From the NCBI RefSeq assembly GCF_000518305.1, contig NZ_KI912416.1, forward strand, positions 65,260 through 129,259: 64,000 bases of DNA, in the 5' to 3' direction. The position numbers were made by a program, and so were the translations under genes. Positions 34,988 through 48,234 of the stretch are shown here, piece by piece (within the stretch, counting starts at the first letter, position 1; each line of letters opens with the position of its first letter). Under the pieces are notes generated by a model. It had not been told where the DNA came from and made no database searches. It saw only the letters and a program-made list of their open reading frames with translations. This DNA is from Mycoplasma imitans ATCC 51306 (lineage in GTDB: Bacteria > Bacillota_I > Bacilli_A > Mycoplasmatales > Mycoplasmoidaceae).

Positions 34988-35137
34988 ATGAAAAGAACAT
35001 ACCAACCTAATAAAAGAAAACGAGCTAAGACCCACGGTTTTAGAGCAAGAATGGCAACTGCTTCAGGAAGAGCTGTATTAGCAGCTAGAAAAAGAAAAGG
35101 CAGACACGTTTTAACAGTTTCAGACGAAGCTAGATAG
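34988..35137 (+). CDS. rpmH: Ribosomal protein bL34
   Basis: 49 aa, ATG 34988. The short, very basic sequence starts [18 protein letters not shown], followed by [19 protein letters not shown], the classic bL34 pattern. Large-subunit structural protein. First gene of rpmH-rnpA-yidC-ksgA, the conserved bacterial order near oriC. Confidence 0.97.
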   Translation: MKRTYQPNKRKRAKTHGFRARMATASGRAVLAARKRKGRHVLTVSDEAR

Positions 35138-35147
35138 TTTTTAGTAA

Positions 35148-35501
35148 ATGAAAAGAGAAAATAGTTTAAAAAAGATAACTAATTTTCTAGAGATAGTTAA
35201 AACTAAAAACAAATATTATTCAAGTAATTACGTAATTTATGCTCAAAAAAACAGAGATAACAAAATTAAAATTGGAATCTCTGTGCCTAAAAAACTTTTT
35301 GCTAAAGCAGTAATTCGTAATAAGATCAAACGTCAAGTGCGTAGTTTCTTTAACGATTTTACCGATTGAAGTAAAAGTTTAAACGTATTAATTAAGATTA
35401 ATAATGCCAACTATTTAACCAATAGTTATTTAGCGAATAAGAAAGAACTTTTTGATTCCTACAAAAAGGTAATACAAAAGTTTAAAAGAAATTTAATTTA
35501 A
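35148..35501 (+). CDS. rnpA: Ribonuclease P protein component
   Basis: 117 aa, ATG 35148. The basic RNase P signature RNKIKRQVRSFF is at about residues 56-67; KIGISVPKKLFAKAV precedes it. It assists the M1 RNA in 5' tRNA maturation. TGA Trp at 35367 is read through. Its TAA stop overlaps the yidC ATG (TAATG), so translation is coupled. Confidence 0.94.
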
Positions 35502-36652
35502 TGAATAAAATACATTCTGAGATTTCGACCCAGTCGTTTAACCCGTTCTGGAGCGCAGCTACACTAAAAGAAAGATCTAGAATCGATCCAAATCTAAAAA
35601 AAGCTTTATCCTACTTTTGAAAGTTTTTTAAGATTTGTGTGTTTTTATTTCTAACTATAATCGGGCTATGGGGTTGTACCCAAAGTTACTCTGAACCATG
35701 AACTGTATCTAACCCAAGAATTGGTGTTGGTTTAGAAATTGGTTATAACTATGGTGTTACAGGTGATTATCGTTACGATCTAATAACGAGCAACTCAGGT
35801 CCTTACTTTAGTTTTGCTGATTATCAATTATCTTACGGACCATTTTTAGCTTGATTTGTATGACCTGCTAGCCAGATCATCTTACCAATTCTTTATTACA
35901 CCAGAGTTCCTTTAAACCAAGGTGTTGACTATGGTTTAAACACAATTTTAGCGATCTTAATCTTATTATTTATTATTAGATTAATTACGATTGGGATCAC
36001 ATTAAATTCTACTCTTAACACCGAAAGGATGGGTGAAGTTCAAGGTAAGATTGCCGAAATTAATGCTAAATATAAGAATGCTAACGATACGCAATCTAAG
36101 AAGATGAAACAGATCGAAATGATGCATCTTTACAAGAAACACAAGATTAAACCAGCTGCATTATTCGTTCAAGCGTTCGTAACGATTCCGATCTTCTTGA
36201 TCGTGTTTAAGATGGTGTCTTTAACACGACCAATTAAAGCAACAGTTTTATTTAGTATTTGGGACTTATCAGTTACTCCAGGAACTGAAATTCTATCAGA
36301 CATCTCACGTAATTGGGTATACATCTTCTTCGTATTATTAGTAGTACCAATGCAAATTATTTCACAATGATTGCCACAATACTGAGCTACAAAACGTAAC
36401 CGTAATGCGAAAACCACATCACAAAAAGGTTTAGAGCAACTAAAGAAAACTAGAAGAATTCAATGAATTCTGATCGTAATCTTCGCTTTATTCCCAGTGA
36501 TTACTCCTTCGGCTGTGGGTCTATATTGGTTCTTAAACTCAATATTTACAATCTTGCAATCTTATATAACTCACGTGTTCATTGTTAAGCGGAGACAAAG
36601 AACAAGAACAATCTCTAAACTAGATCAGATTCTTAACCGTGAACTTGATTAA
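35501..36652 (+). CDS. yidC: Membrane protein insertase YidC/OxaA
   Basis: 383 aa, ATG 35501. An N-terminal membrane segment, an extracellular loop and a conserved five-segment core; the cytoplasmic coiled-coil loop (MGEVQGKIAEINAKYK) precedes KPAALFVQAFVTIPIFLIVF, typical of YidC. The basic C-terminus (VKRRQRTRTISK) could contact ribosomes. Inserts membrane proteins alone or with Sec. Stop overlaps the ksgA start (TAATG). Confidence 0.93.
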
Positions 36653-37464
36653 TGATTAATAAGATTAATAAGTTTTTTAAAAATAATGAATTTTCGCCTT
36701 CTAAACAAAGAGGGCAAAATTTTTTAATAGATCAAAATATTATCAATAAAATTGTTCAATCAGTAGTTGATATTAACCCTTCAAAGGTCTTAGAGATTGG
36801 TCCTGGAATGGGTGCGATTAGTGAACAATTAGTTAAAAAATATCTTGATAATTATCGCGCCATTGAGTTAGATAAAAAACTATTTCATTATCTTAATGAT
36901 GGAATCTTATCTCAACGCGTTTTGCACAACGATGCACTAGAGATCGATTGAGAATCCATCTTTGATCATTTAGGCGATAATCCTACCATGGTGGGTAATT
37001 TACCTTATAATATCTCATCTAAGTTGATCAAGAAGTTCATTTTGTCAAATTATAGGCGAGCTATAATCATGGTGCAAAAAGAGATGGGGTTAAGGTTGTT
37101 AGCCAAGATTAATTCTAAAGACTATTCGGCTTTTAGTGCTCTTTGCCAATATTCTTTAAATGTTAGCAAAATTATTGAGATTAATGAAACCGCTTTTATT
37201 CCCCAACCAAAAGTAAAATCAACTTTATTACTTTTAGAAAAAAAAGATATAGCTTTTAATGAGGGATACGAAAAGTTTTTAAAATTGATTTTCTTACAAA
37301 GAAGAAAAACAATTTTAAACAATCTTAAAAATAATTATGACCCAAAATTAGTGTTACAAAGCTTAAACACACTAAATTTTAAAGAAACAACCAGAGCTCA
37401 AGAGCTATCACCTCAGCATCTATTTAGCTTATATGAATCATTATCGAAGCTATGCCAAAGTTAA
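36652..37464 (+). CDS. ksgA: 16S rRNA dimethyladenosine transferase
   Basis: 270 aa, ATG 36652. Dimethylates A1518/A1519 of 16S rRNA with SAM. SAM-binding motif I is VLEIGPGMGAIS; motif IV is NLPYNISSKL, the catalytic Asn-Leu-Pro-Tyr typical of KsgA/Dim1. C-terminal part has EMGLRLLAK and FIPQPKVKSTL. TGA Trp at 36949. The end overlaps ispE by 32 bp. Its absence gives kasugamycin resistance in other bacteria. Confidence 0.95.
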
Positions 37465-38158
37465 TTTTTACTTAAAAATTAAGGAATATTCTCAAGAAGT
37501 TAAGAAGCATAAACTCGAATCTAAACTTATTCTTGTTAAAGATTTATATGACGATCTTTATTTAGAACGTTCTGATCACACTCGGGTTGATTATTTAGAT
37601 ATAAATAATAACCACCTTAGTTTTAGTGATGATATTTTAATTAGGACAAAGAGGTATTTAGAAAATAAGTTAAACCAAACTTTTGATTTCAAAGCCAAAG
37701 TTATTAAAAAGATTCCCACGCTTTCAGGCTTAGGTTCGGCTCCAAGTAATGCGGGTGTTTTAATTAATTGAATTTATCAAGAGTTTGGAATTATTAGCCA
37801 AATAAGTCTTTATGATATTGCTACAGAATTAGGTAGTGATATTCCGTTTTTCTTATCATCGTATGATTGCGCGATTATTAGCAACTTTGGTGATGTAGTT
37901 CAACAATCATCATTGGAAGGTTATCAGATAGATAAGATTATTTTTAACAAACAAAAACCTAGCACAAAAAAGATTTTTGAATTATTAGATTATTCCCAAA
38001 TCAAACGCGAGAATCTTAACGATTTAGAAGAACCGTTTTTTAGTTTATTTCCCGAATTGTTACCAACATTTAATCAACTAAAAAATAAAAACAATATTGT
38101 TTTACTAGCGGGAGCTGGTAGTTCTTTCGTCATTTTTAGAAAGCTAAATAAAATATAA
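37433..38158 (+). CDS. ispE: 4-diphosphocytidyl-2-C-methyl-D-erythritol kinase
   Basis: 241 aa, ATG 37433, inside the ksgA end. GHMP-kinase fold: the N-terminal SYAKVNFYLKI (Lys in the AKxN motif), the ATP-binding IPTLSGLGSAPSNAG in place of the usual GLGGGSSDAA, and ELGSDIPFFL (the Asp-x-Pro-Phe segment). A C-terminal LAGAGSSFVIF matches the GHMP LSGSGxxxF. So assignment is strong although the Gly loop is diverged and the protein is short. It phosphorylates CDP-ME in the MEP isoprenoid pathway, whose IspF is at 60224. Confidence 0.85.
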
Positions 38159-38159
38159 T
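38154..38159 (+). promoter_or_regulatory. Putative -10 of argS
   Basis: TATAAT spanning the ispE stop, 17 bases before ATG 38177. It would allow argS to be transcribed separately with a near-leaderless message. Confidence 0.35.
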
Positions 38160-38176
38160 AGAAACAATAAACAAAT

Positions 38177-39826
38177 ATGGTTTTTAAAAAAATTAAAGCA
38201 GAAATAGACCAAGCATTAGCACAATTAAAATTGCCGACTAACGTTGATTATTTAATCCAACAATCTAAGAATATTCAGTTTGGTGATTTTAGCACCAATA
38301 TTGCGATGGTGTTATCAAAAGTTGAGAATAAGAATCCTGAAGAAATTGCTAATCAAATTATTGCTAAACTTAAGCACAACGAATTTGAAAAAATTACTTT
38401 TTCAAAACCGGGATTTATTAACTTTTTTTTAAGTAATAATGATAAATTAGCAATTCTTAAAAGGTTGCACGAAACTAATTATTCAGTTGAGAAATTACCT
38501 AAAGAAAAACAAGAATCAATTAACATTGAATTTGTTTCAGCTAACCCAACAGGTTTTTTACACTTGGGTCATGTAAGAAACGCTTACACTGGTGATGTTT
38601 TAGGTAATATTTTAAAAGCAGTAGGTCATAAAGTAACCAAAGAATATTGGATTAACGATTTGGGTACTCAAGTATCTTTATTTGCTTTATCATCAACAAT
38701 TAGATATCTACAAAAATTAGGTATTACTAAATACGAATTACCTCAGGATTCATATCATGGTAAAGAACCAATTTTTGTAGCCGAAGATATGGTTAAAGAT
38801 TTTGGTAATAAATACCAAGATATTAAGATTGAAGATAACAAGATTGCTGATGAAAAAATTGCTAATGAACTAATCGAATATTGTACTAATAAAATGTTGC
38901 ATTTTATTAGACAAGATCTAGCTTTAATCGGTGTTGAAATGAATGTTTGAACTAGCGAAAAAGTCGTTTATAATTCAAACACTTTACAAACTTTATTAAA
39001 AAACCAACTAAAAGATCATATTTATGAAAAAGATGGTGCTGTTTGATTAAAAACCACCGATGGTGGTGATGATAAAGACCGTGTTATTTTTAAAGAAAAC
39101 AAACAACCTACCTATTTTGGAACTGATATAGCTAATCACTACCTAAAACATAAACGAGGATTTGATCGTTTAATTAATGTTTGAGGAGCTGATCACTTTG
39201 GTCACGTTTTAAGAACAACTTATGCAGCAGAACTAACTGGTATTAAAAAAGGTCATTTCATAGTTGTGCTAATTGAAATGGTTAAACTGCTAAAAGAAAA
39301 CAAAGAGATTAAATTTTCTAAACGTCTAGGGAATGCAATCAGTATTCCAGACATGTTAGAGTTTTTATCTAAAGATTCTTCTAGATGGTTTATGCTTAAC
39401 CAATCTTGAACTAGCGGGATCAACATCGATGTAGATTTGACCAATAAAAAAGATAGCTCTAATCCAGTTTATTATGTTCAATATGCCCACGCAAGAATTC
39501 ATAAACTGTTATCAAAATCTGAACAGATCGATCTAACTAAAGTTGATTTATCATTATTAAAATCTGATGTTGAAAGAACAATGATTAATCATTTAGCTAG
39601 TTTTGAACATTATGTACATAATGTTGCTTCAACTTATGAAGTTAATAAATTGTTGAATTTTGTTTATACTTTGACCAAAAGTTTTCACAGCTGATATAAC
39701 TCTCATGAAATTTTAAACCAAAAAGAAGATATCAAAAACACTAGATTGTTATTAGCTAAATCAATTAAAAACTTAATTAACTATCTACTTAAATTATTTG
39801 GCATTGAAGCTGTCGAACAGATGTAA
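38177..39826 (+). CDS. argS: Arginyl-tRNA synthetase
   Basis: 549 aa, ATG 38177. N-terminal additional domain (residues 1-100) recognising the tRNA D-loop, HIGH motif in ANPTGFLHLGHVRNA, then the class I core with EYWINDLGTQV and YFGTDIANHYLKHK; a KFSKRLGNAI segment replaces KMSKS. The C-terminal alpha-helical domain binds the anticodon. Length is typical. Follows ispE by 18 bases. Confidence 0.95.
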
Positions 39827-39832
39827 TTTTTT

Positions 39833-41089
39833 ATGAGAAACAGAAACAGAAACAGTTATCGAGATAATAATTACAACAAAAGTAATAAACGGAAGGAATT
39901 TACTAAAAAAAGATGAATTTTATGGATTCTATTGCTTTTAGTTGCTGCACTTGGCTTTAGCGCTTATTTCTTAATTGATAAATTTTTACCTTCAAAAAAA
40001 GCAGAAGGATCTACTGGTAGATTTGATGGTTCTTCCCAACCGGCAAATCCCAATCTTGATAATCCACCACAGAGTGGTGAATACAAAAAAGTTGGCGATT
40101 TAAGACTAATGAGTTGAAACGTTCTAAACTTTGGTCAGCGTTATCAAACAACAAGTAACAAGTTTATGAACATTGTTAGAACGATTCAAATATCTAATGC
40201 TGATATCGTAGGTTTAAGTGAAATCAATTACGATGACACAACAATCGTAAATAGATTGCAAAACGCCTTAGGTTCTTCTTGAAGTTATACTTTCAGTGGA
40301 ACTAACTTTAATGAAAATTACCCAAGATCTAGAGAATCAGTTTTAATTTTATACAAGAACAAAGTTGTTGAACCAGTATCATATAGCGCAATAAATCCTG
40401 ATAATATTTATACAAGACCCCTATGATACACCAAGTTTAGAACACTATATTATGGATATAGTTTCATAACCTTTTTTGGACACTTCGATGCACCGGGTGC
40501 AAATACCAATAATGGTGAAACTCAAGCAGATGGTTACAGCCAACAAGGTTCTCAAGAAATTAAAGAATCTAAAGCAATCGCAACTGTATTTAAGGATCTA
40601 AAACAACAATACCCAGATGTTGATATCATCGGTGCAGCAGATACAAACATCAAAGAAGCTAACAATAGTGTTTTCACTTCTAATGAATATTCATTAAACT
40701 ATATTGATTTTAACGATAATAAAACTTATTATCGTACAACATTGAGTGAAAAAAATGGTTATGCTAACTCTTATGATAAATGATTTGTTTATGATGCTAA
40801 TCAACACAACATTTTAAAAGAAAGTGATATCCCTTATAAGATTGATATCATAAATGCATTTAAAAATAAGATTTGAGACAGAAACAAAAGCTTAGCAGCT
40901 TGATTAGCTTCTCCTAATGGAACTAGATATCCCAATCCTACTGATTTTCAATTAATTAAAGATGTATCGGATCACGCACCAATCATTTTAGATATTAATT
41001 TTAAACCAGATACAAGCAAAGCTGATCCAGCACCAGAACAACAAGATCCAAGTTCTGAACCCGCAACTAAACCAGAAACCAACAATTAA
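39833..41089 (+). CDS. Membrane-anchored endonuclease/exonuclease/phosphatase-family nuclease
   Basis: 418 aa, ATG 39833. A basic N-terminus and single membrane segment (about residues 25-45) lead to a DNase I-like EEP fold: LMSWNVLNFG, DIVGLSEIN (catalytic Glu), GAADTNIKEAN (Asp/Asn) and VSDHAPIILDI (Ser-Asp-His). A Gln/Pro/Glu-rich tail follows. The domain set fits the MnuA-like surface nucleases that degrade host nucleic acid to feed nucleotide salvage; hpt (60703) would use the products. Sits six bases after argS and ends at a strong terminator. Metal-dependent activity and surface exposure are inferred. Confidence 0.85.
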
Positions 41090-41093
41090 CAAC

Positions 41094-41134
41094 AAAAAAT
41101 AATATTAGGCATCAACCTAATATTATTTTTTTTT
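41094..41134. terminator. Bidirectional rho-independent terminator
   Basis: Perfect 12-bp stem (AATAATATTAGG at 41098-41109, CCTAATATTATT at 41116-41127) with loop CATCAA, A-run on the left and T-run on the right. It serves the nuclease (+) and the convergent glpF (-). Confidence 0.85.
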
Positions 41135-41160
41135 GCTTGCGTATGTAATTTTGATTACAA

Positions 41161-41891
41161 TTATTTGTTAATTAACAATGACAGTCCACCCATGATTAGA
41201 GCTGCACCGATTGGAGCAAATAATGGAATTAAACTGTATTTGAAATCAGCAGAGATTACGTTTTTTAATTTCTTACCAAACATTTTAGCAGTCATGAAGT
41301 AAACAAGTCTAGGACCAAAATCACGAACTGGGTTAATTGCATATCCAGTAACTGAACCTAAACTTATACCGATTGCCATAACAAAGAACACAACTGTTAG
41401 TTTGTGATAATCACCAGCCATTACTCCACCTAATAAAAGAGCTGTTCCTAGCACTTCATAAGAGATATTTTGAAATCAAGCCTTACGGTGAGAAGGGCCT
41501 GTACATGAAGCACCTTTTAATAATTCAGCATCGTTTTCAATAATATGTTTTCAGTTAATTACATTAAGGATTGTTTGACCCAACATTGCTCCCAACATTT
41601 GCATGCCGATCATTCCAAATAATAAACCGATGTTAGCGCCTTTTTGGTTAATCATAAAATAAACTGTAACTGCAGGGTTTAAGTGCGCATGCCCTTTTAG
41701 AACTTGGATGCTGATTGCCACAGCACAGAATACGGCAAAACCTCAAGCTAAAGCAATTAAAACTCAGTTAGGGTTTGTTAATTTAGCGTACATGTTTTTA
41801 AATTTCACGCTAGCAACAACTCCGTTACCAAGAATGATTAAAACCATTGTACCAATTAATTCACCCAAAAGAATATTAGCGGTTGTACTCA

Positions 41892-41892
<1 letters not shown>
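41161..41892 (-). CDS. glpF: Glycerol uptake facilitator (aquaglyceroporin)
   Basis: 243 aa, ATG 41892, overlapping the glpK stop by one base (TAATG on minus). Six membrane segments and two half-helix motifs: HLNPAVTVYF (first NPA) and NPVRDFGPRL (second, NPV with the Arg and Asp of glycerol channels). Passive glycerol entry for GlpK/GlpO. Intact although glpK is not. Confidence 0.92.
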
Positions 41893-43416
<1,524 letters not shown>

Positions 43417-43453
43417 GTCTTATTTCGCAAAAATTAATTAAGTATTAGTATTA

Positions 43454-44608
43454 TTAAAAAATATCAATTTTGTAATCAGGTTTAAAGTTTTCTCTTGGTG
43501 TTAATTTCAGGTTAAGTAGTTCAGCAACTTCAGAAGCAATAGCAGGAGCTGATGATAAAGCAGGCGATTGCATACCAGCAGCTAAAATGAAGTTAGGGTT
43601 ATTTTTACTCTTTCTTATAACAAAATCGTTTGTAGCAACATCAATTGGTCTTGATCCTGCTAAAGTTTTAATTGTTCTTTCAATTTTTAATGAAGGAATA
43701 ATATCTTTACCAATCTTACCAATTAGATCTCATTTTTCCTTCGTTACTAGTGCAACATCTTCTGTTGGTACACCTTCTTGAGCGGTTGGTCCAACTAGGT
43801 AGTGCTCGTCTAAAGTTGGAGCAATAATTACACCCTTACCGTGAATTGTAGGCACCTTAAATAATACTGAATGAATTAAGTTCTTGTCGTAGTTGTCTAA
43901 AATGCGGTACTCACCACGGCGAGTAGTTTGTTTAAAATCATCAAAACCAAATTTGTTAGCTATTTTATCAGCATAGTGACCAGCTGCATTAATTACTTTT
44001 CTAGCATAAATTTTGTATTTGTTGTTAATTGTTAAAGCAAATCTACCGTCTTCGTATTTGATATTAGTTACTTCAGAGTTAACTCTTAATCTAGTGTCGT
44101 TTTGTTTAGCAGCGCCTAGCAAAGCTTTGGTAGCTTCAACTGGATGGATTGCTATTGAAGAGGTACATAATAAAGCGCCTTTAACAGCTGGGTTAACGTT
44201 GGGTTCTCTTTTAAGAACTTCTGCAGCTGATAAAACTTTCAAGTCTTTTTTATTTAATTTATTAGTTAATCCTCTTTCGTACAACATGTGAACATGTTCC
44301 ATTTCTTCATCGTTGAAAGCAAGAACTAATGAATCAATTGCAACTCTTGGGAATTCTAAGTGTTTAAATCATTCTCTTCACTTTAAATTACCTCGAAGAT
44401 TTAATTTAGCTTCAATCTTGTGTGGTTCAGGGTCAAATCCACCATGAATTAATCCAGAATTACCTAATGATGTTTCATCTGCAACCTTAGGGTTTTTTTC
44501 TAAAACAACAACTTCTAAGTTGTATTGAGATAGCTCATAAGCTATCGAGCCACCAATGATACCAGCACCAATAATAGCCACATCGAAACGAGTTTTTAAT
44601 ATACTCAT
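43454..44608 (-). CDS. glpO: FAD-dependent glycerol-3-phosphate oxidase
   Basis: 384 aa, ATG 44608. The N-terminal FAD-binding motif is IIGAGIIGGSIAYEL with VVVLEKNP; a DAO-type fold continues with NAAGHYADKIA and the C-terminal AAGMQSPALSSAPAIA. Size and motifs fit the mycoplasma GlpO, which oxidises glycerol-3-phosphate to DHAP and makes H2O2, a known cytotoxic product in mycoplasmas. Intact here. It starts a glpO-glpK-glpF run. Product naming as oxidase rather than dehydrogenase follows the mollicute family. Confidence 0.9.
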
Positions 44609-44894
44609 ATTTCTTATTTTTTTATGTTGTTTATATCGATATAAATTATTATAATTCGCTATATTTTCAAAACATTAGATACCAAAATTACGCAGTTTTA
44701 TTATTGTTAACCAAATTTTGCACACCTGATAAAAAATATTTTTAAAATTTGAATTTTTAGGGTTTTTTTTAAGACGTTTTTTAATTTATAAATAACGAAT
44801 CAAGATTAAAAATAAATAAAAAAAAACATCTTCTTTAGCAAAAAAGATGTTTAATATTTGTTCTATGAAATAATTCAATATTTGAAAAATATTA
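44609..44894. promoter_or_regulatory. glpO promoter with 16-bp palindromic operator candidate
   Basis: TATAAT on minus at 44648-44653, about 40 nt before ATG 44608. The perfect palindrome TTTATATCGATATAAA (44630-44645) begins two bases downstream of it, covering the likely transcription start, so a bound repressor would block initiation. The rest of the gap holds the protease terminator at 44817-44852. A single AATATT-N5-AATATT pair occurs at 44877-44893. Confidence 0.55.
44817..44852 (-). terminator. Rho-independent terminator of the DUF31 protease gene
   Basis: Stem AAACATCTT/AAGATGTTT (44824-44832/44844-44852) with 11-nt loop; on minus it is followed by a long T-run (A's 44817-44826 on plus). 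Confidence 0.8.
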
Positions 44895-47156
44895 TTAGTA
44901 TCCTTGAGGGAATATAGCTGTAATTTTATTACTTGTAGTTGTTCCGCTTCCACTAGATGATGGTCAAGTAAATCCGTTAGGATAGAACAGTTCTAAGTTA
45001 CTTCTATATGATCTAGTTTGGTGAGGGAAACCGGTTTTATCAATCAGGTTATAAGCGTAGTTAATGACTTTTGGATCGCCAGGATTTGGAATATTTGCTG
45101 CCTGTACTAAAGATGCAAATCCACCAATATGTGAAATGTCACCAAAGTTTGCCCTTGATGATACACTATCATAAATACCAATAATTTGACCAAATTCGTT
45201 GTAAACTACCGAACCAGAAGCGCCGAAGTATAAAGAAGAGAATTTAGAAAAGTAGTTAAATCCATATCGATCAATAAATGGACGGTTTCAAAGCTTTGTA
45301 TAGATTTGAATATTATTAAAATCGGATCAAGTTCTAGAAGTTGCTGATGCAGTAAAGTTAGAATATGATGGAACATTAAAGAGATCTTTGTTAGCTAATC
45401 TAGATGAAGCAGGAACTCTAAAGTTGCTAGAATTATCAGATTCTATCTGATCATTATATCGTTCAGAAGGATTATTCTTCATCCAGAAAGTGAATCCTGC
45501 ACTATCACTGTTTTTTGGATAACCAGCAATATAGACGTATTTTGCATTATCTACACCATATTGAGATGAAGGTTTACAACTAGCTAATCCTAAATGTTTA
45601 GACATGTAATCTAAAGTAGGGAAGAAATTACCTTTAGCGGGATTGTAATTAGGTAAATTTGGTGTGCTTTTAATTCTAGTTACATAAGAATCAACAGCTT
45701 GAGTTGATTTATTAATTCAACTAGTAAGTATGTTGTCTGCCTTAGACAAATCAACGTCTAATTCAAGAATACCAAAATCAGTATAGAATGAAATCTTACC
45801 ATCGTATTGAGTTAATTTAATTAACCTTTGCTTAGTTTCTTCATCATATCTAAAGCCATTAGGATCATTAGAATTATTGATAGAATTTAACGTATTTTGC
45901 TTTCATTCATTCCACTTTTTATCAATTTGTGGTTTATATTGATTTAAAGCTTTATCATCTAAATAATCAACAGCTGCAAAAATAAGTTTTGGATTACTAA
46001 ACGCATTAGTATTGTTAATTTGACTACCGCTCCTATCACCAGAATTTTGATTATTGTTTGCGTAATATATCATATTACCAACACTTGAAAGTAATTGTTG
46101 GTTTGTTTGGTTGTTTGCTTGAGCAGTAAATGGTGGAGTCTTACTAGACTTACCTATAGCAAAACTACTTGGTTTAGCCCCTGTAGGATCTGAATAAGAC
46201 AACATATCATCCATCTCTTTGGTGTTGCTGTTCCCGTAATTACCAATTACGTGTAGATTAGTAGCAATAAACAATTTAAGCTGTTTATTATTGTCTGGAT
46301 TTTTAGCATAATCTAATACTCATCCAGTACCCTGATCTACAATCGGAGTGGTCGTTCCGTTATTTTCTGTGAAAACACCAGGTCTGATAGAGAAAGTTCT
46401 ATCATATATTTCTTTATAAATAGTTTCGCTGCTTACTTCTGTATATTTTTGACTTACATAATCAGGGTAACTATTTTGTTTTTGTATAAATGCTTTATCA
46501 ACAGAAGGGAACCCGGGAAAACCATTAGGAAAGTTGGGTGGTGGTGGAGCCCCGCCATCAGATTCTCCAGCATTATTTACACTGGCAATGTTACCAGATG
46601 AACTTAAAGTCCTTGTGCTGCTTGATGATGAAGGTGGGTTGTTATCTTCTGGTGGACAATCATTAGGGTCGTGTTCAGTACTGTTTGGATCGTTAGGACT
46701 ACCTGGGTTTGTAGTTCCTGAACCGTTTGAATTATTCATTGTTTGATCAGTGCCGTTAGTCATCATACCACTAACTGTGATATCTAAGTTTTTAACATCA
46801 TCAAGTTTACTGGTTAGTGACACATCAACTTTAAATGCTAATGTACCTACATGATCGTTGGGAACAAAGTTTTTAGGCTCAAAATTAAATTTATCAAATT
46901 CTTTTTTATCAATTTGAGTGTTTAAGCTAAAAACAAAATAATTAAAGAAATTATTTGCATTTATCTTACTGGGTAAGATTTTTGTTTTGTCTTGGTTTTG
47001 ATTAAATTGAACGGCAATATCGTTTGCAGTTAAATTTTTAAATACCTCTTCTGCACTCTTTGAAGCTGGAGTTTGTACCTTTTGACATGAAGCTGCCATA
47101 AAGCTCACAGCGCTTAATCCACATAATAACTTAAATCAGGCACTTTTTCTTAACAT
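44895..47156 (-). CDS. DUF31 serine protease lipoprotein (mycoplasma Ig protease family)
   Basis: 753 aa, ATG 47156. Signal peptide MLRKSAWFKLLCGLSAV with lipobox MAASC (Cys about residue 24). A Ser/Asn/Pro-rich segment (about residues 130-200) precedes a chymotrypsin-like fold: FIATNLHVIGN with His302, candidate Asp397 in AAVDYLD, and GASGSVVYNEFG with Ser647 in the GxSG context. This matches the DUF31 family, which includes the MIP proteases that cleave MIB-captured IgG. Here it is not adjacent to the Ig-blocking genes but in the same 64 kb. Antibody cleavage is inferred; other surface substrates are possible. Monocistronic with own terminator. Confidence 0.8.
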
Positions 47157-47685
47157 CGTTTTTATATATACCTATGATTTAAATAGATTAATTATAAAAC
47201 AACAATCGTAATAACCAACAAATAATTTTCAGAATAATAAAAACATGATTAACAGATTTATGATTAATGTGATTTTGTATTAAAAACAAAAACTAAAAAA
47301 AATAAGGAAAAAAAAATAATAAATTTTTTTCAAGAGGTTATTTTGCTTAAAAGATCACCTAGATAAAACCTTTTGTTAAAATTTTGGCCTTAAGACGTTT
47401 CTGTAAAACTAAAATTAGGTATTTTAATTCTGATTTAACCTTGTTAGAATTTTACCAATCAGATTAGCTACCAACACTAATTTGATAAAAGGGCAATAAA
47501 AATATAACAAAGTTGGTAAACACGCAAGTGTTACTAAATCACTAATCAAGTCGTTAGCTTGATATCTCGAGTTTAACCCAAGATTAATTTATCTAACAAT
47601 AATCTTTTTGTTAATTTCAAAATTAAGAAAAAAGCGAAAACACCTGTTCTAGATGTTTTCGCTTTTTATATTTACTCTGATAACC
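47157..47685. other. Non-coding gap between the protease and the ferritin-like gene
   Basis: 529 bp with no gene or decayed motif that I can read on either strand. It must hold the promoter of the protease gene (AT-rich 47157-47340, no clear -10) and ends with the terminator at 47628-47668. Confidence 0.6.
47628..47668 (-). terminator. Terminator of the ferritin-like gene
   Basis: Perfect 14-bp stem (AAAAAGCGAAAACA ending 47642 and TGTTTTCGCTTTTT at 47654-47667), 11-nt loop, symmetric A and T runs. Immediately after the minus-strand stop at 47686. Confidence 0.85.
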
Positions 47686-48198
47686 CTATTTTTGTGCTTT
47701 AGCTATATTTTCTAAATGTTCTTTTTTAATCTGATTAATCTTTTCATCAATTATTAATAGATCTTCTGACATCTTGAATGCGTTGATTAGATCAGCACAT
47801 TTTTTCTTTTGGTATAGTTGGTTTTCAATAAAGAAAGCCACAAAATTGTAAGTCGCAAAGTCTTTATTAATTAAAGCTACTTCAGCAATCTCATCAAAAG
47901 CTATCGCCACAGCTTTTTGGTGTTCAGATACTGCTTCTATAATTGCTAGAGGTTCGCTTGAGTCAACCAACTTAGGTGTAATCAACTCATTAGTTCTTAT
48001 TCACTGTTCGTTGATTCTTAAGTATTTTTCAATCTTTTGAGCGTGTTCTAATTTTTCTTTAGCTCAATCATACAACAAGGCGCTAAAATGATCCATGCCG
48101 TATTCATCAATCCGCGCAGAGTATTCAAACATCAACGTCGCAGAGCCCATTTCAGTATTATATTGGTTATTTAACAATTTTCGAACATTACTATTCAT
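47686..48198 (-). CDS. Ferritin-like iron-storage protein
   Basis: 170 aa, ATG 48198. Four-helix bundle pattern: helix A with NNQYNTEMGSATLMFEYSARI, helix B with WAKEKLEHAQKIEKYL containing the ExxH ferroxidase pair, then EHQKAV and helix D with FFIENQLYQKK. Size and order fit bacterial Ftn, which oxidises Fe(II) and stores it, and limits Fenton chemistry; this is relevant next to an H2O2-generating GlpO. The fold is more certain than the activity. Regulated perhaps by the palindrome at 48245-48260. Confidence 0.78.
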
Positions 48199-48234
48199 TT
48201 GTTTACCCTAGAATAACAATAATCATATTAATAT

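Noticed and set aside
44877..44893. Extra AATATT-N5-AATATT pair as part of the origin array
   Set aside because: A single isolated pair overlapping the protease stop codon; probably chance, kept only as a background example.
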